Source of the DNA: Burkholderiaceae bacterium
GTDB lineage: Bacteria; Pseudomonadota; Gammaproteobacteria; Burkholderiales; Burkholderiaceae
Assembly: GCA_947373615.1 (NCBI GenBank)
Contig: CANBYN010000038.1
Span: 1-10,706 of the forward strand
Reading direction: 5' to 3'
Length of the DNA: 10,706 bases
Shown here one piece after another: positions 1 through 5,908 of this stretch. The notes beneath the pieces are model-generated. The model saw only the letters and a program-made list of their open reading frames with translations. It had not been told where the DNA came from and searched no databases. The translations under genes were made by a program, and so were the position numbers. Position 1 is the stretch's first letter, and every line of letters begins with the position of its first letter.

Positions 1-390
1 CATGTCGCGCTGGGCTTCCTGAGGGGCGTTATCGCACTGACCAAATAATTCAGAAGAGTCATCAAGTGAATCCTTGGTGATGAAATGACGTCGAGCACGC
101 AGGAAGTCAATGTACTTGTATTTGGCAATACTATGGATCCAAGCCGTAATTGGCAATTTACTATCATATGTATGGCGTTTGACATGAATAGCCAGCAGGA
201 CTTCCTGCACCAAATCTTCAACTTGGTCTGGACATGCTTGCATACGTTTACGAAAAAAGCCCCTTAAATACCGAGTTAAATTGACTAAAAACTCAGAATA
301 CGCGTCGTTATTCCCTTTACTGGAGGCAATAAACCAGCCTTTCAGTCGTATTTCTATAGTTTCAAATTGTCCGTGATTGCGGTTTTCCAT
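1..390 (-). CDS. ECF RNA polymerase sigma factor, SigF/ECF16-like (partial, C-terminus off window)
   Basis: Reading leftward from the ATG at 390, an open frame of 130 codons runs off the left edge, so the stop is not in the window. The N-terminal half is a sigma-70 region 2 domain: residues about 25-50 form region 2.1, followed by EDLVQEVLLAIHVKRHTYD (58-76) and TAWIHSIAKYKYIDFLRARR (82-101), the -10 recognition and melting part. The HTYD and IAKYKYIDFLR wording is typical of the SigF/ECF16 sigma factors, which are normally followed by a DUF1109 (NrsF) membrane anti-sigma gene. That gene and sigma region 4 would lie beyond the left edge. The start is well bounded because an in-frame TAA lies three codons upstream. 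No clear Shine-Dalgarno is seen. A matching GTAACC-N16-CGAA promoter lies just upstream, so the gene is probably autoregulated. The sigma assignment is firm; the subgroup is inferred from sequence wording and the promoter. Confidence 0.9.
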   Translation of the reverse strand, partial: MENRNHGQFETIEIRLKGWFIASSKGNNDAYSEFLVNLTRYLRGFFRKRMQACPDQVEDLVQEVLLAIHVKRHTYDSKLPITAWIHSIAKYKYIDFLRARRHFITKDSLDDSSELFGQCDNAPQEAQRDM

Positions 391-420
391 TGATTGACAT
401 TATCTGTCAACTTATATGTA

Positions 421-446
421 TTCGTTCTAGAGGAAGACTTGGTTAC
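421..446 (-). promoter_or_regulatory. SigF-type ECF promoter driving the sigma factor gene
   Basis: On the minus strand GTAACC (446-441) is followed after exactly 16 bases by CGAA (424-421). This is the -35/-10 pair described for Caulobacter crescentus SigF. Transcription would start near 412-415 and leave a leader of roughly 22-25 bases before the sigma ATG at 390. The identical pair occurs on the opposite strand for msrA. Position and strand relative to a sigma gene of the right type make this convincing, but no start site has been mapped. Confidence 0.8.
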
Positions 447-476
447 ATCTATTTTTATTTTTAGTTGTAACCAAGT
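437..476. repeat. Perfect 11-bp inverted repeat containing both divergent -35 elements
   Basis: ACTTGGTTACA (437-447) and TGTAACCAAGT (466-476) are exact reverse complements separated by 18 bases that are nearly all A/T (448-465). Each arm holds the -35 hexamer GTAACC of one of the two divergent promoters plus the same four following bases (AAGT). The identity outside the hexamer suggests an extended -35 or a shared protein site. The A/T spacer could serve as an UP-like element for both promoters. It is unlikely to be a terminator, as it lies between divergent genes. Confidence 0.85.
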
Positions 477-492
477 GGATGGTTGATACGAA
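467..492 (+). promoter_or_regulatory. SigF-type ECF promoter driving msrA and following genes
   Basis: GTAACC (467-472), a 16-base spacer, and CGAA (489-492) reproduce the Caulobacter SigF promoter form exactly. Transcription would start about 498-500, giving a leader of about 23-25 bases before the msrA ATG at 523. It is the mirror image of the promoter of the sigma gene. No second copy of this pair was seen before the other genes of the window, so the 523-2752 genes probably depend on this one promoter. Confidence 0.8.
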
Positions 493-522
493 TTAGAGTG
501 AAATTCACACAAATTCATCACC

Positions 523-1143
523 ATGACCAATTTCCAAAAACTTCTCTTTAGCTCGCTGTTGTTCATTTGCGCTAAAACAGCAATTGCTGACCCTAAGATG
601 GACACAGCAGTATTTGCTGGAGGGTGTTTTTGGGGGGTAGATGCCGTTTTTAAGCATGTAAAGGGGGTAAACCAAGTAGTTTCTGGTTACGCAGGAGGTG
701 CAACCAGCGATCCAACTTACAGCATGGTCAGTAGTGGCCGTAGCGGTCACGCCGAAAGCGTAATGGTCACATATGACCCACAAGTCGTTTCGTATAAGAA
801 ATTATTGGCAGTATTTTTTAAAGTGGCGCATGATCCAACCGAACTCAATCGGCAAGGGCCTGACTGGGGAACACAATATCGGTCTGCAGTTTTTTACTCT
901 AACGCCGAACAACATAAGCTGGCACTAGGTGAAATCCAAAGCCTTACTAAGGGGAATGCATTTCAAAAGCCGATTGTGACTGAGGTGACTCCTTTATCCC
1001 ATTTTTATCCAGCCGAGGGGTATCACCAAAATTACTTAGCTAGCCATATGAATCAACCCTATATTGTCGTCAATGATTTGCCCAAAATAGGGTTATTGAA
1101 GAAAACATTCCCTGATCTCTATATACAGCCTTATCCACAATGA
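523..1143 (+). CDS. msrA: Peptide-methionine (S)-S-oxide reductase MsrA, secreted, single-Cys type
   Basis: This enzyme reduces the S-epimer of methionine sulfoxide. The family signature GGCFWG is at residues 33-38 with catalytic Cys35. GPDWGTQYRSAVFY (about 113-126) and EGYHQNYL near the C-terminus are further MsrA hallmarks. Residues 1-22 form a Sec signal peptide (KLLFSSLLFICAKTAIA, likely cut after Ala22), so the enzyme should act in the periplasm, unlike the usual cytosolic MsrA. The only other Cys is Cys16 in the signal peptide, so the mature protein has no resolving Cys. The gene is first in a tight run and its TGA overlaps the next start as ATGA (1140-1143). The start codon follows an in-frame stop at 499-501, and no good Shine-Dalgarno precedes it. 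Function is secure; periplasmic location is a strong inference. Confidence 0.95.
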   Translation: MTNFQKLLFSSLLFICAKTAIADPKMDTAVFAGGCFWGVDAVFKHVKGVNQVVSGYAGGATSDPTYSMVSSGRSGHAESVMVTYDPQVVSYKKLLAVFFKVAHDPTELNRQGPDWGTQYRSAVFYSNAEQHKLALGEIQSLTKGNAFQKPIVTEVTPLSHFYPAEGYHQNYLASHMNQPYIVVNDLPKIGLLKKTFPDLYIQPYPQ

Positions 1144-1760
1144 ATGCTGGCAAAAAGACTATGAACTTATCTACAACCAAGACATTAATTCCACTCTATG
1201 TTCGACTTAGTCACTGGATAAATGCAATTGCAGTGATTGTAATGATTATGAGTGGATTGAAAATTTACAATGCTTCTCCAATTTTTGATTTTCTAATTCC
1301 AAAACAATTGACTATGGGCGGTTGGTTAGGGGGTGCGCTCCTTTGGCACTTTGCCTTCATGTGGCTCTTGGCTCTTAATGGCGCTTTTTACTTAGGGCTT
1401 AATTTTTCAACTGGCCGAATGTGGAAAAAGTTTTCCCCCATTAAACCTAAAGAACTAATTGCTGATGTGCTTCAAACCCTAACAGGCAAGTTATCTCACG
1501 CGGATCTGAGCAAGTACAACGCAATTCAGAAAATAGCCTATCTCTCAGCTATTGTTGATCTCATGCTCTTAGTGATTTCGGGATTGGCAATTTGGAAATC
1601 AGTGCAGTTTCCGTTGCTCAGAGACATGATGGGCGGTTTCGACAATGCTCGGATTGTTCATTTTGTTGCCATGTCCTACATCATCTTTTTTATTGCCATT
1701 CATTTATTCATGGTGGCTTTAGTACCCAAGACATTACTCATCATGATAAGAGGCAAATAG
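1140..1760 (+). CDS. Cytochrome b561-type di-heme membrane protein (likely quinol-oxidising partner of the Mo-enzyme)
   Basis: The 206-residue protein has four hydrophobic helices at about 22-42, 62-85, 130-152 and 172-196. Histidines lie where haem ligands are expected: His25 (LSHW), His70 (LLWHFAF), His174 (IVHF) and His188 (AIHLF), the pattern of bacterial cytochrome b561/HydC-like subunits. Such proteins take electrons from the quinol pool and pass them to a periplasmic partner. The partner here is probably the molybdopterin oxidoreductase encoded one base downstream, a role played by MsrQ/YedZ in the E. coli MsrPQ system. It is not a canonical six-helix MsrQ. The start at 1140 overlaps the msrA stop; an in-frame ATG at 1161 (Met8) is an alternative. 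Family is confident, partner assignment is from gene order. Confidence 0.88.
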   Translation: MNAGKKTMNLSTTKTLIPLYVRLSHWINAIAVIVMIMSGLKIYNASPIFDFLIPKQLTMGGWLGGALLWHFAFMWLLALNGAFYLGLNFSTGRMWKKFSPIKPKELIADVLQTLTGKLSHADLSKYNAIQKIAYLSAIVDLMLLVISGLAIWKSVQFPLLRDMMGGFDNARIVHFVAMSYIIFFIAIHLFMVALVPKTLLIMIRGK

Positions 1761-1761
1761 A

Positions 1762-2532
1762 GTGAATGAAAAAATGAAAATTTTTAATCCCCATGAAAAT
1801 GAAATCATCAAGGACGTCTATAAAGGTTTGGATATTCCTTCTAGACGGCTTTTTGGGAAAAAAGCACTAAGTCTAGGCGCTATCTCCATGTTAAGCGGTT
1901 GCACCTTAAGTAATGAGGATTCTATTGAAAAGGCCCTCATGGTGATGTCTCGATTTAATGATCGAGTGCAAGGTTGGCTTTTTGATCCCAATAAGATGGC
2001 GCCAACTTATTCAGAGGGCATGATCACAAGACCATTTCCGTTTAATGCCTTTTATAGCGAGGCAGAAATCCGTCCGAGTCCTGAAAACTTCAGGCTAAAG
2101 ATTTCGGGGATGGTGCAAGATGCAAAAGATTGGACTTTGGCAGAACTGAATGCCATGCCACAAACGAGTCAAATTACTCGCCATATATGCGTCGAGGGTT
2201 GGAGTGCCATTGGCAAATGGGGTGGGGTGCGGTTTAGCGATTTTCTTACGCGCATTGGTGCCGATACCAATGCAAGTTATGTGGGGTTTCGTTGTCATGA
2301 TGATTACTATACGAGCATTGATATGCCAACGGCATTGCATGCTCAAACCTTATTAACGCTCACTTATGCCGATGAGGTTTTGCCTCCTAAGTATGGATAT
2401 CCATTGAAACTAAGGATACCTACAAAACTGGGATATAAGAACCCCAAATACATTCAAGAAATATTTATAACCAATGTGAATCCTGGTGGTTATTGGGAAG
2501 ATCAAGGTTACAACTGGTTTGGGGGAAGCTGA
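1762..2532 (+). CDS. Tat-exported molybdopterin-dependent oxidoreductase, sulfite oxidase/YedY (MsrP-like) superfamily
   Basis: The 256-residue protein has a molybdopterin-binding sulfite-oxidase fold domain from about residue 100 to the end. Cys143 in RHICVEGWSAIGKWGG (140-155) is the expected Mo ligand, and the CVE-W-S context matches YedY/MsrP relatives rather than true sulfite oxidases. A twin-arginine motif SRRLFGKK (27-34) lies after an unusually long 26-residue lead and is followed by a hydrophobic stretch ending LSGC (44-47), which fits a lipobox. It may thus be a Tat-exported lipoprotein. The cytochrome b gene ends one base earlier, so the two are probably a coupled pair reducing methionine sulfoxide in periplasmic proteins. 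The start is GTG at 1762 with AGAGG 8 bases before it; ATG at 1774 (Met5) is also possible. Domain is sure; substrate is inferred from msrA and the Met-rich peptide next door. Confidence 0.88.
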   Translation: MNEKMKIFNPHENEIIKDVYKGLDIPSRRLFGKKALSLGAISMLSGCTLSNEDSIEKALMVMSRFNDRVQGWLFDPNKMAPTYSEGMITRPFPFNAFYSEAEIRPSPENFRLKISGMVQDAKDWTLAELNAMPQTSQITRHICVEGWSAIGKWGGVRFSDFLTRIGADTNASYVGFRCHDDYYTSIDMPTALHAQTLLTLTYADEVLPPKYGYPLKLRIPTKLGYKNPKYIQEIFITNVNPGGYWEDQGYNWFGGS

Positions 2533-2593
2533 CATTAACTTCACCAATATAAGCACGCAATGTGCATTTTTAAATTATCCAAAGGAGCTTTAA

Positions 2594-2752
2594 ATGAAAA
2601 AATTATCCATCTTGTTAGCAACACTTTTGATTTCAACAGTCTGTATGCCTGCATTTGCAGATGACATGTCCAAAGATTCAATGAAAAAAGATTCGATGTC
2701 TAAAGATACAATGTCCAAAGATTCAATGAAAAAAGATTCGATGTCAAAGTAA
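2594..2752 (+). CDS. Secreted MXKDX pentapeptide-repeat protein (Met-rich, 52 residues)
   Basis: A strong ribosome site (AAGGAG, 2582-2587) stands 6 bases before ATG 2594; the frame ends at TAA 2750-2752. Residues 1-22 are a Sec signal peptide (KKLSILLATLLISTVCMPAFA, cut after Ala22). The mature 30 residues after DD are almost purely Met-(Ser/Lys)-Lys-Asp-(Ser/Thr) repeats, with Met at 25, 30, 35, 40, 45 and 50. This is the small MXKDX-repeat family, whose function is not established as far as I know. Every fifth residue is Met and the rest is hydrophilic and probably unfolded. Being downstream of msrA and a YedY-like enzyme suggests it is a sacrificial methionine sink like MrpX of Azospira, or a substrate for them. 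A metal-binding role is an alternative. The gene lies 61 bases after the Mo-enzyme gene and before a terminator. Confidence 0.92.
   Translation: MKKLSILLATLLISTVCMPAFADDMSKDSMKKDSMSKDTMSKDSMKKDSMSK
2666..2745 (+). repeat. 35-bp perfect direct repeat inside the MXKDX gene, 45-bp period
   Basis: Bases 2666-2700 and 2711-2745 are identical over 35 bases, offset by 45 bases, i.e. three pentapeptides. The DNA identity includes third codon positions, so this is a recent tandem duplication of a 15-residue unit rather than convergence of protein repeats. It keeps reading frame if copies are gained or lost. Confidence 0.9.
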
Positions 2753-2801
2753 GAAGACTTAGGGTAATTGATTTCCAACTTTAAGTTCATCAAGAAAAGC
2801 G

Positions 2802-2828
2802 AAACCACCTCTGGGTGGTTTTTCTTTG
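2802..2828 (+). terminator. Rho-independent terminator after the MXKDX gene
   Basis: AAACCACC (2802-2809) pairs perfectly with GGTGGTTT (2814-2821) around a four-base loop (TCTG), and the descending arm runs into a T-rich tract (TTTTTCTTT to 2828). It stands 50 bases after the MXKDX stop and would end the msrA-to-MXKDX transcript, separating it from the next gene. Confidence 0.85.
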
Positions 2829-3006
2829 AGCGCCTGCTTTTGGGCGGTAATTCACGCCATACTTAACCTCATTAATGAAAAGCATTAAATCCCACAATAG
2901 CTTTTTTAGGAAATAGCATTCAAATATTCATTGATATTTAGCATATGATTAAATAATTGCTTGAGTAGTGTTTTTAGTCGTAGCTAAGAAAGAAAGGTTT
3001 TTCCTA
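2829..3006. other. Intergenic region before the Ntn-hydrolase gene
   Basis: This A/T-rich stretch between the terminator and the next start should contain the promoter of the Ntn-hydrolase gene. I see TATGAT-like and other A/T hexamers (for example at 2944-2949) but no convincing -35 partner, and no GTAACC/CGAA pair. No coding potential or RNA structure stands out. Confidence 0.4.
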
Positions 3007-4113
3007 ATGAATTCTCATTGTTCCTCTGTAAAGAGTTTCTTCGTCAGCTTATCTCTATCTTGCTTTGTTATCTCAACACCCATCTCGATCGCTCAAGCCT
3101 GTACTAGGGTCGTTTATTTAGGTGAAAACAATACCGTCATCACGGGCCGCTCTATGGATTGGGAGGAGGATATGCACACTAATTTGTGGCTTTTTCCTAA
3201 GGGGATCAGTCGTGATGGGGCAGCCGGACCAGACTCACCAAAATGGACATCCAAATACGGCAGCGTCGTTGCCGCAGGCTACGATTTGGGTTCTGCTGAC
3301 GGGATGAATGAAAAGGGCTTGGTTGCTAACTTGTTGTATTTATCGGAGTCTAACTACGAAAAAGCGAATGGGAAACCACCTCTATCAATTTCCTTGTGGG
3401 CGCAATACGCTCTAGATAATTTTGCAACGGTAAATGAAGTCGTTGCTTACTTTAAGACCGATCCATTTCGGGTGATTTCACCATCTTTACCTAATGGGGT
3501 TCCTGCTGCATTGCATTTATCTATTTCAGATGCGTCTGGTGATTCCGCTATTTTTGAATATATTGATGGCAAGTTAGTTACTCACCACGGTAAACAGTTC
3601 CAAGTAATGACCAATTCACCCATCTTCGAGCAGCAGCTGGCACTTAATGCTTATTGGGCCCAAATTGGGGGTTTAACTTTTTTGCCAGGAACCAATCGCG
3701 CAGCCGATAGATTTGCTAGAGCTTCATTTCTAATTAATTCTGTACCTATATCTGCCGTTAAAAATTACATCAGTGCAGTTCCTGAACAACAGTATGAATA
3801 TCAGGCAGTCGCCAGTACTTTAGGGGTAGTGCGGAGCGTGAGTGTGCCTTTGGGAATTACTACGCCCAGTCAACCCAATATTTCATCAACTCTTTGGCGC
3901 ACCGTCGCAGATCAAAAGAATAAAATTTATTACTTTGATTCTGCCACTTCGCCAAATACCTTCTGGGTTGAGTTTAAAGATCTGGATTTCTCAAAAGGTG
4001 CACCTGTTAAGAAATTGACTGTTGCAGGTGGTAAGGTTTATTCAGGCAACACGGCCAATCAATTTCAAACAACCCCGCCATTTGAATTTTTAAAAGCAGA
4101 CCCATCTAAATAA
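3007..4113 (+). CDS. Exported linear amide C-N hydrolase, choloylglycine hydrolase / penicillin V acylase family
   Basis: The protein is an Ntn-hydrolase that splits linear amide bonds. I choose ATG 3007 (368 residues) because AAAGG (2993-2997) stands 9 bases upstream and a normal Sec signal peptide follows; the frame is open up to GTG 2968, which would add 13 unlikely residues. The signal peptide ends SIAQA and the next residue is Cys32 in ACTRVVYLG, the catalytic N-terminal nucleophile, so signal cleavage itself would make the active enzyme. Other family marks are GRSMDW (shared Arg and Asp), GMNEKGLVANLLYL, MTNSPIFEQQLALN (Asn) and NRAADRFARA (Arg). Natural substrates in environmental bacteria are uncertain: bile salts, penicillin V, or N-acyl homoserine lactones in some Gram-negative relatives. 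It seems transcribed alone, and nothing in the context fixes the substrate. Confidence 0.9.
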   Translation: MNSHCSSVKSFFVSLSLSCFVISTPISIAQACTRVVYLGENNTVITGRSMDWEEDMHTNLWLFPKGISRDGAAGPDSPKWTSKYGSVVAAGYDLGSADGMNEKGLVANLLYLSESNYEKANGKPPLSISLWAQYALDNFATVNEVVAYFKTDPFRVISPSLPNGVPAALHLSISDASGDSAIFEYIDGKLVTHHGKQFQVMTNSPIFEQQLALNAYWAQIGGLTFLPGTNRAADRFARASFLINSVPISAVKNYISAVPEQQYEYQAVASTLGVVRSVSVPLGITTPSQPNISSTLWRTVADQKNKIYYFDSATSPNTFWVEFKDLDFSKGAPVKKLTVAGGKVYSGNTANQFQTTPPFEFLKADPSK

Positions 4114-4196
4114 TTTACTGTAATGCACGCTGATTAGATGACACAATTATTACCGACGGTGTAAACACTATTATTAACTTGAAATAAAGGGTTTGT

Positions 4197-4973
4197 ATGA
4201 TATATGAAAACATTATTGTTTCTGTACAGGGTAAAGTAGCGCTCATAATACTTAATCGTCCTAAGGCATTGAATGCGCTCAGTCCTGAACTGACTAGAGA
4301 GCTTGGAGAGGCGCTAGATGTGTTGGAGCTTGACCCAAAAATTGCAGTCGTAGTACTAACGGGTAGTGAGAAAGCCTTTGCTGCCGGGGCAGATATTAAG
4401 GTCATGAAAGATTGGACCTATATGGAGGTTTATAAGTCTGATTTTGTTACCGCTACATGGGAAAGAATTGCGAAGTTTCGCAAGCCAACCATTGCAGCGG
4501 TGGCAGGGTATGCGCTTGGAGGGGGTTGTGAGTTAGCCATGATGTGTGATTTTATTATTGCCGCCGATAACGCTAAATTTGGCCAACCCGAAATTACAAT
4601 TGGCACCATACCAGGAGCGGGTGGTACTCAGCGGCTAACACGAATTGTTGGTAAATCTAAAGCCATGGAAATGGTTTTGACAGGCCGCATGATGGATGCT
4701 GTTGAGGCCGAGCGTGCAGGCTTAGTTAGTCGCATTGTTCCTGTCGACCAGTTAATTCCAGATGCATTAAAAACTGCCGAGAAAATTGCTTCTATGTCCT
4801 TGCCTATCGTAATGATGGCAAAAGATGCGGTTAATAGGTCGTATGAAGTTTCTTTAAACGAAGGCATTCACTTTGAAAGACGCCTTTTCCACTCTACTTT
4901 TGCCACTGAAGATCAAAAAGAGGGGATGAATGCGTTTTCTGAAAAGCGCCCACCAGTATTTAAAGATAAGTAA
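4197..4973 (+). CDS. Enoyl-CoA hydratase (crotonase), probably methacrylyl-CoA hydratase of valine breakdown
   Basis: At 258 residues this is a full-length crotonase. It shows the oxyanion-hole segments FAAGADIKVM (61-70) and ALGGGCELAMMCD (106-118), and the two catalytic glutamates Glu112 (GGCELA) and Glu132 (FGQPEITIGTIPGAGGTQRL), 20 residues apart as in classical enoyl-CoA hydratases. It adds water to 2-enoyl-CoA esters in the cytosol. Because the next genes encode 3-hydroxyisobutyrate dehydrogenase and 3-hydroxyisobutyryl-CoA hydrolase, its likely substrate is methacrylyl-CoA, although the sequence alone equally fits a short-chain fatty-acid hydratase. AAAGGG (4186-4191) precedes the ATG by 5 bases. 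It opens a three-gene run; no clear promoter was found in the 83 bases before it. Confidence 0.93.
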   Translation: MIYENIIVSVQGKVALIILNRPKALNALSPELTRELGEALDVLELDPKIAVVVLTGSEKAFAAGADIKVMKDWTYMEVYKSDFVTATWERIAKFRKPTIAAVAGYALGGGCELAMMCDFIIAADNAKFGQPEITIGTIPGAGGTQRLTRIVGKSKAMEMVLTGRMMDAVEAERAGLVSRIVPVDQLIPDALKTAEKIASMSLPIVMMAKDAVNRSYEVSLNEGIHFERRLFHSTFATEDQKEGMNAFSEKRPPVFKDK

Positions 4974-4990
4974 ATATTAAAGGGATCGGT

Positions 4991-5887
4991 ATGAAATTAG
5001 GATTTGTAGGCTTAGGGAATATGGGGGCGCCAATGGCGCGCAACTTGCTAAAAGCAGGTCATGATTTAGTGGTCTTTGATGTAGTTAAAAGCAACGTCGA
5101 TGCATTAGTAAAGCATGGTGTAGGTCGTGTGAAGGGTGTCAATACACCTGCCGCGGTGCTTGATGGTGAAGTGGAGGCAGTTATTACCATGCTTCCTGCT
5201 GCTCAGCATGTGAAATCTGTATATCTAGGGGGTGATGGACTTTTAACGACTAAGGTCAATGATGTTGTATTGATCGATTCATCTACCATAGACCCAATGT
5301 CTGCGCGTGATGTAGCGAAAGCGGCTGCTGACAGCGGAGCGTTAATGCTAGATGCTCCAGTTTCTGGAGGAACTGGAGGAGCGGAGGCTGCTACCTTAAC
5401 ATTTATGGTTGGTGGCGAAGAAGCACTTTTCAATCGAATGAAATCTTTACTTCAAGCAATGGGTAAAAATATTATCTATTGTGGCGGTGCTGGCAATGGG
5501 CAAGTAGCAAAAGTTGCAAATAATATGCTCTTGGGGATTTCCATGATAGGTACCGCTGAGGCAATGTCATTGGGTGTATCTTTGGGTATGGACCCTAAGG
5601 TATTAGCAGGCATTATTAACGCGTCTAGTGGGCGTTGCTGGAGTTCAGACACCTACAACCCTTATCCAGGTGTTTTAGAGAATGTGCCTGCATCACGTGG
5701 TTACACGGGGGGATTTGGTTCAGATTTAATGCTCAAAGATCTTGGTTTGGCAACCGAAGCTGCCAAGTTATCAAAACAACCAGTACCTCTTGGAAGCTTG
5801 GCCCAGCAAATTTACCAAACCTTTAGCCTGCAAGGTCATGGAGGCCTTGATTTCTCAGCAGTAATTAAATTATTCGCCAAAAAATAA
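4991..5887 (+). CDS. mmsB: 3-hydroxyisobutyrate dehydrogenase
   Basis: This NAD-dependent enzyme oxidises 3-hydroxyisobutyrate to methylmalonate semialdehyde in valine catabolism. The N-terminal Rossmann domain begins with GFVGLGNMGAPMARNLL (4-20). The substrate-binding DAPVSGGTGGAE (121-132) and catalytic Lys174 in GQVAKVANNMLLG (170-182) are typical of beta-hydroxyacid dehydrogenases. SSGRCWSSDTYNPYPGV in the C-terminal domain is characteristic of 3-hydroxyisobutyrate dehydrogenase rather than tartronate semialdehyde reductase. Length (298) is normal. AAAGGGA (4979-4985) precedes the ATG by 5 bases, and it starts 17 bases after the crotonase stop, so the two are cotranscribed. Confidence 0.94.
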   Translation: MKLGFVGLGNMGAPMARNLLKAGHDLVVFDVVKSNVDALVKHGVGRVKGVNTPAAVLDGEVEAVITMLPAAQHVKSVYLGGDGLLTTKVNDVVLIDSSTIDPMSARDVAKAAADSGALMLDAPVSGGTGGAEAATLTFMVGGEEALFNRMKSLLQAMGKNIIYCGGAGNGQVAKVANNMLLGISMIGTAEAMSLGVSLGMDPKVLAGIINASSGRCWSSDTYNPYPGVLENVPASRGYTGGFGSDLMLKDLGLATEAAKLSKQPVPLGSLAQQIYQTFSLQGHGGLDFSAVIKLFAKK

Positions 5888-5908
5888 ATTTTTTCTAAAA
5901 GCAATTGC

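Noticed and set aside
85..267. Plus-strand open frame of 60 codons
   Set aside because: It is the antisense of the sigma factor region 2 coding sequence, which has clear family motifs on the minus strand.
2590..2808. Minus-strand open frame with regular repeats (FIESLD-type)
   Set aside because: The regularity is the antisense image of the MXKDX repeat; the plus strand has a strong ribosome site, a signal peptide and a known repeat family.
3085..3102. AQAC at the end of the Ntn-hydrolase signal peptide as a lipobox
   Set aside because: The residue three before Cys is Ala and not Leu/Val/Ile, and the Cys is the family's catalytic nucleophile, so lipidation would be incompatible with activity.
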